Assembly (NCBI GenBank): GCA_030430105.1 | Contig: JAUIFW010000003.1 | Coordinates: 1-23,522 of the forward strand | Direction of reading: 5' to 3' | Length of the DNA: 23,522 bases | Source of the DNA: a bacterium | GTDB lineage: Bacteria > Patescibacteria > Gracilibacteria > 1-14-2-50-48-13 | Shown: positions 22,201-23,522 of the stretch, piece by piece | How the letters are laid out: each line of letters starts with the position of its first letter | How positions within the stretch are numbered: the stretch's first letter is position 1 | Notes under the pieces: generated by a model | Told to the model about the DNA's origin: nothing | Database searches by the model: none | Seen by the model: only the letters and a program-made list of their open reading frames with translations | Position numbers and translations under genes: made by a program

Positions 22201-22632
22201 ATGCAGGACACAAAATTGCCAGAATTTATTCAGGCACGGCGAGTGGGATATCAGATGGTGGAGCACGGAGGAAAAAGCTATGTCGCGTACATACTCAAGG
22301 TTTTTGAGACGGATGCAGTCCAGCTCTTTGTGGGGGCAGATGGAGACCATTACTTCATCTCTGAGAAGGTGCCGAAGCTATATCGTGAGCCACAGCTCTT
22401 ACATGAGATCGTAGAGCATACGGAACTCAAGGGTATGGTGGGACGCTGCAAGGAAGCGGCCAAGATAGAGCTTGGGAATATCCCAAAGGAAGATCTAATC
22501 TGCTACCTTTCCTATCGCATCCAGCTCTTCGATAAGCTGATCGAGGTGCATGCGCTGTCTGATCCGGAGCGTGCTGAGGAAATGCGGAAGACACAGGCGC
22601 ACTACATTGAAATGAGGGATACGGTAAAATAA
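22201..22632 (+). CDS. hypothetical protein, 143 aa
   Basis: No family recognised. The protein is soluble, with a beta-rich first half (YQMVEHGGKSYVAYILKVFE, then VQLFVGADGDHYFIS) and a helical second half (about 60-140) rich in Glu and Lys. The start is ATG 22201 because TAGGAG (22187-22192) sits correctly before it; a GTG at 22162 would run through the hairpin. It is probably in one operon with the upstream Nudix fusion gene, since only hairpins without a T run separate them, and it ends at a strong terminator. Confidence 0.8.
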   Translation: MQDTKLPEFIQARRVGYQMVEHGGKSYVAYILKVFETDAVQLFVGADGDHYFISEKVPKLYREPQLLHEIVEHTELKGMVGRCKEAAKIELGNIPKEDLICYLSYRIQLFDKLIEVHALSDPERAEEMRKTQAHYIEMRDTVK

Positions 22633-22638
22633 AAAGTC

Positions 22639-22666
22639 GGAGGAGCTGGATGGCTCCTCCTTTTTT
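22639..22666 (+). terminator. intrinsic terminator
   Basis: GGAGGAGC-tggatg-GCTCCTCC stem followed by six T. Five A before the stem may let it act weakly on the convergent Nudix gene as well. Confidence 0.92.
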
Positions 22667-22680
22667 GAAGTAACTTGAAG

Positions 22681-23115
22681 TTATAGGTAGCGAGCTTTCA
22701 TTTTTTGCACTTTTATGATGAGCTGCCTCACAGAATCCACAAGCTCCAAGGAGAGCGCCTCTTCAAAGCTAAACCAGTCATGTGTATCAAACTCATCATT
22801 GGTTTTGAGCTTTGCTATTTCTTCTTCTGACGCTTGGGCAATAAAATCATAGAAGTAGAAGCGAACATGCTCCTTATGAAAATCCTTTGACGGCTCCTTT
22901 ATCTTTTCTCCCACTAATTGGAGTTCAGTAATAGTAATATTCAACTCTTCCTGTATCTCGCGTATAAATCCAGCCTCTGGTGTTTCCTCTGGTAAGAGTT
23001 CTCCGCCTGGCACTACCCATGCATGCCACTTATGACTTTTCCCCAAAAAGAATTTCCCAGATGGATCAAATACTAGTCCACCCGCTACTCGCTTGTCTCG
23101 AGTTTCCATTTCCAT
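22681..23115 (-). CDS. Nudix hydrolase
   Basis: The 144-residue protein is a stand-alone Nudix domain. The box at 38-60 is GELLPEE, seven residues, then REIQEELNI: all acidic metal ligands are present, while the usual Gly before the last hydrophobic residue is Asn. VAGGLVFDP opens the fold and WHAWVVPGGE leads into the box. The substrate cannot be told from the sequence; it could be a sanitising nucleotide pyrophosphatase. The ATG at 23113-23115 was preferred to a TTG three codons earlier. There is no SD. A TATACT -10 (complement of 23134-23139) gives a short leader. Not closely similar to the Nudix fusion nearby beyond the box. Confidence 0.9.
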   Translation of the reverse strand: MEMETRDKRVAGGLVFDPSGKFFLGKSHKWHAWVVPGGELLPEETPEAGFIREIQEELNITITELQLVGEKIKEPSKDFHKEHVRFYFYDFIAQASEEEIAKLKTNDEFDTHDWFSFEEALSLELVDSVRQLIIKVQKMKARYL

Positions 23116-23193
23116 GGTTAACAATGTAGACTGAGTATACAGTACCTTCCTCGATTACGCAGCACGAAGGCGTAGCTGACTTACGATTCACAA

Positions 23194-23522
23194 ATGATTG
23201 ATGCTTCTAAAACATGGAAGATTCCAGAAGAAAACTCAGATTTTTATTGGCGTATACAATTTAAAGATGGCTATCTCCTCTGGGAACGCCTAACAGATGA
23301 ATTGCCTGGAGAACACTTCAAGGCACATGACCTCAGGCAATTTGGAGGCTATGCATCTGAGGAACAGAGTTATGGAGAGTTTCTAGAGAGTCCCTTTCGA
23401 GCACTGCCTGAACAAATAGAAAGGGATATACGAGATGCTTTGCAGAGAGCTTCGAAGGAGGAAATGCGTGAGTCACAGGAAGCAAAGGACGCCGTTGAGC
23501 GTTACTATTGGGTTCCTGTGGA
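23194..23522 (+). CDS. hypothetical protein, cut by the right edge
   Basis: From ATG 23194 the frame stays open for 109 codons to the end of the window without a stop. The visible part begins MIDASKTWKIPEENSDFYWR, is rich in charged and aromatic residues, has no signal peptide and appears soluble; a helical acidic segment (about 72-102) is seen near the edge. No family recognised. No strong SD is visible before the ATG. Coding is supported by the long open frame and by codon choice like that of its neighbours. Confidence 0.6.
   Translation, partial: MIDASKTWKIPEENSDFYWRIQFKDGYLLWERLTDELPGEHFKAHDLRQFGGYASEEQSYGEFLESPFRALPEQIERDIRDALQRASKEEMRESQEAKDAVERYYWVPV

Overview
The window is about 23.5 kb of gene-dense bacterial DNA of intermediate GC. 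It carries 26 genes with both ends visible and one gene running off the right edge. No gene-free stretch exceeds 300 bases, and I see no rRNA, tRNA, CRISPR array, insertion sequence or phage gene. Several traits fit a Patescibacteria/CPR-type bacterium, perhaps the Peregrinibacteria-Gracilibacteria side: an archaeal/eukaryotic-style ProRS, a TrmB-type regulator, many small proteins without recognisable family, many genes with no Shine-Dalgarno (SD) sequence, and almost no UGA stops. This assignment is inference; nothing here proves it.

Layout. 1-6.2 kb: a small membrane protein, proS (minus), two unrecognised proteins each in its own promoter/terminator unit, typA/bipA, and an acidic coiled-coil protein (minus). 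6.3-10.3 kb: a lipoprotein with a duplicated beta-type domain, an RRM RNA-binding protein (minus), then a peroxide-defence operon. That operon encodes a Fur/PerR-type regulator, a peroxiredoxin-glutaredoxin fusion and a class I disulfide reductase, behind a promoter that carries a near-consensus Fur/PerR box. 10.4-14.1 kb: a small unknown protein, a DUF2238/YjdF-like membrane protein, a double zinc-ribbon protein (minus), and a minus-strand pair encoding a degenerate tandem cyclase-homology protein and a DUF4337-like membrane protein. 14.2-17.7 kb: an exported helical-repeat protein, a DUF1801 protein (minus), a divergent Ham1/ITPase-like protein and a cryptochrome/photolyase of the FeS-BCP lineage that has lost its cluster cysteines. 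17.8-20.2 kb: a glutamate/dicarboxylate symporter, a candidate structured small RNA with its own strong promoter and terminator, and proC. 20.2-23.5 kb: a TrmB-like regulator (minus) divergent from a Nudix protein with an unknown C-terminal half, a small unknown protein, a second Nudix protein (minus) and the truncated gene at the right edge.

The clearest functional unit is the peroxide operon (7.76-10.33 kb): a peroxide or metal-sensing repressor over its own promoter, a thiol peroxidase carrying its own glutaredoxin, and a reductase that may close the electron circuit through a low-molecular-weight thiol. The most interesting undescribed signals are the structured RNA in front of proC (two hairpin loops that are exact complements of each other), the stop-codon usage (16 TAA, 9 TAG, 1 TGA, the single TGA backed by a TAA seven codons further on), and arrays of short 7-base tandem repeats at three or four places, one of them inside a coding region.
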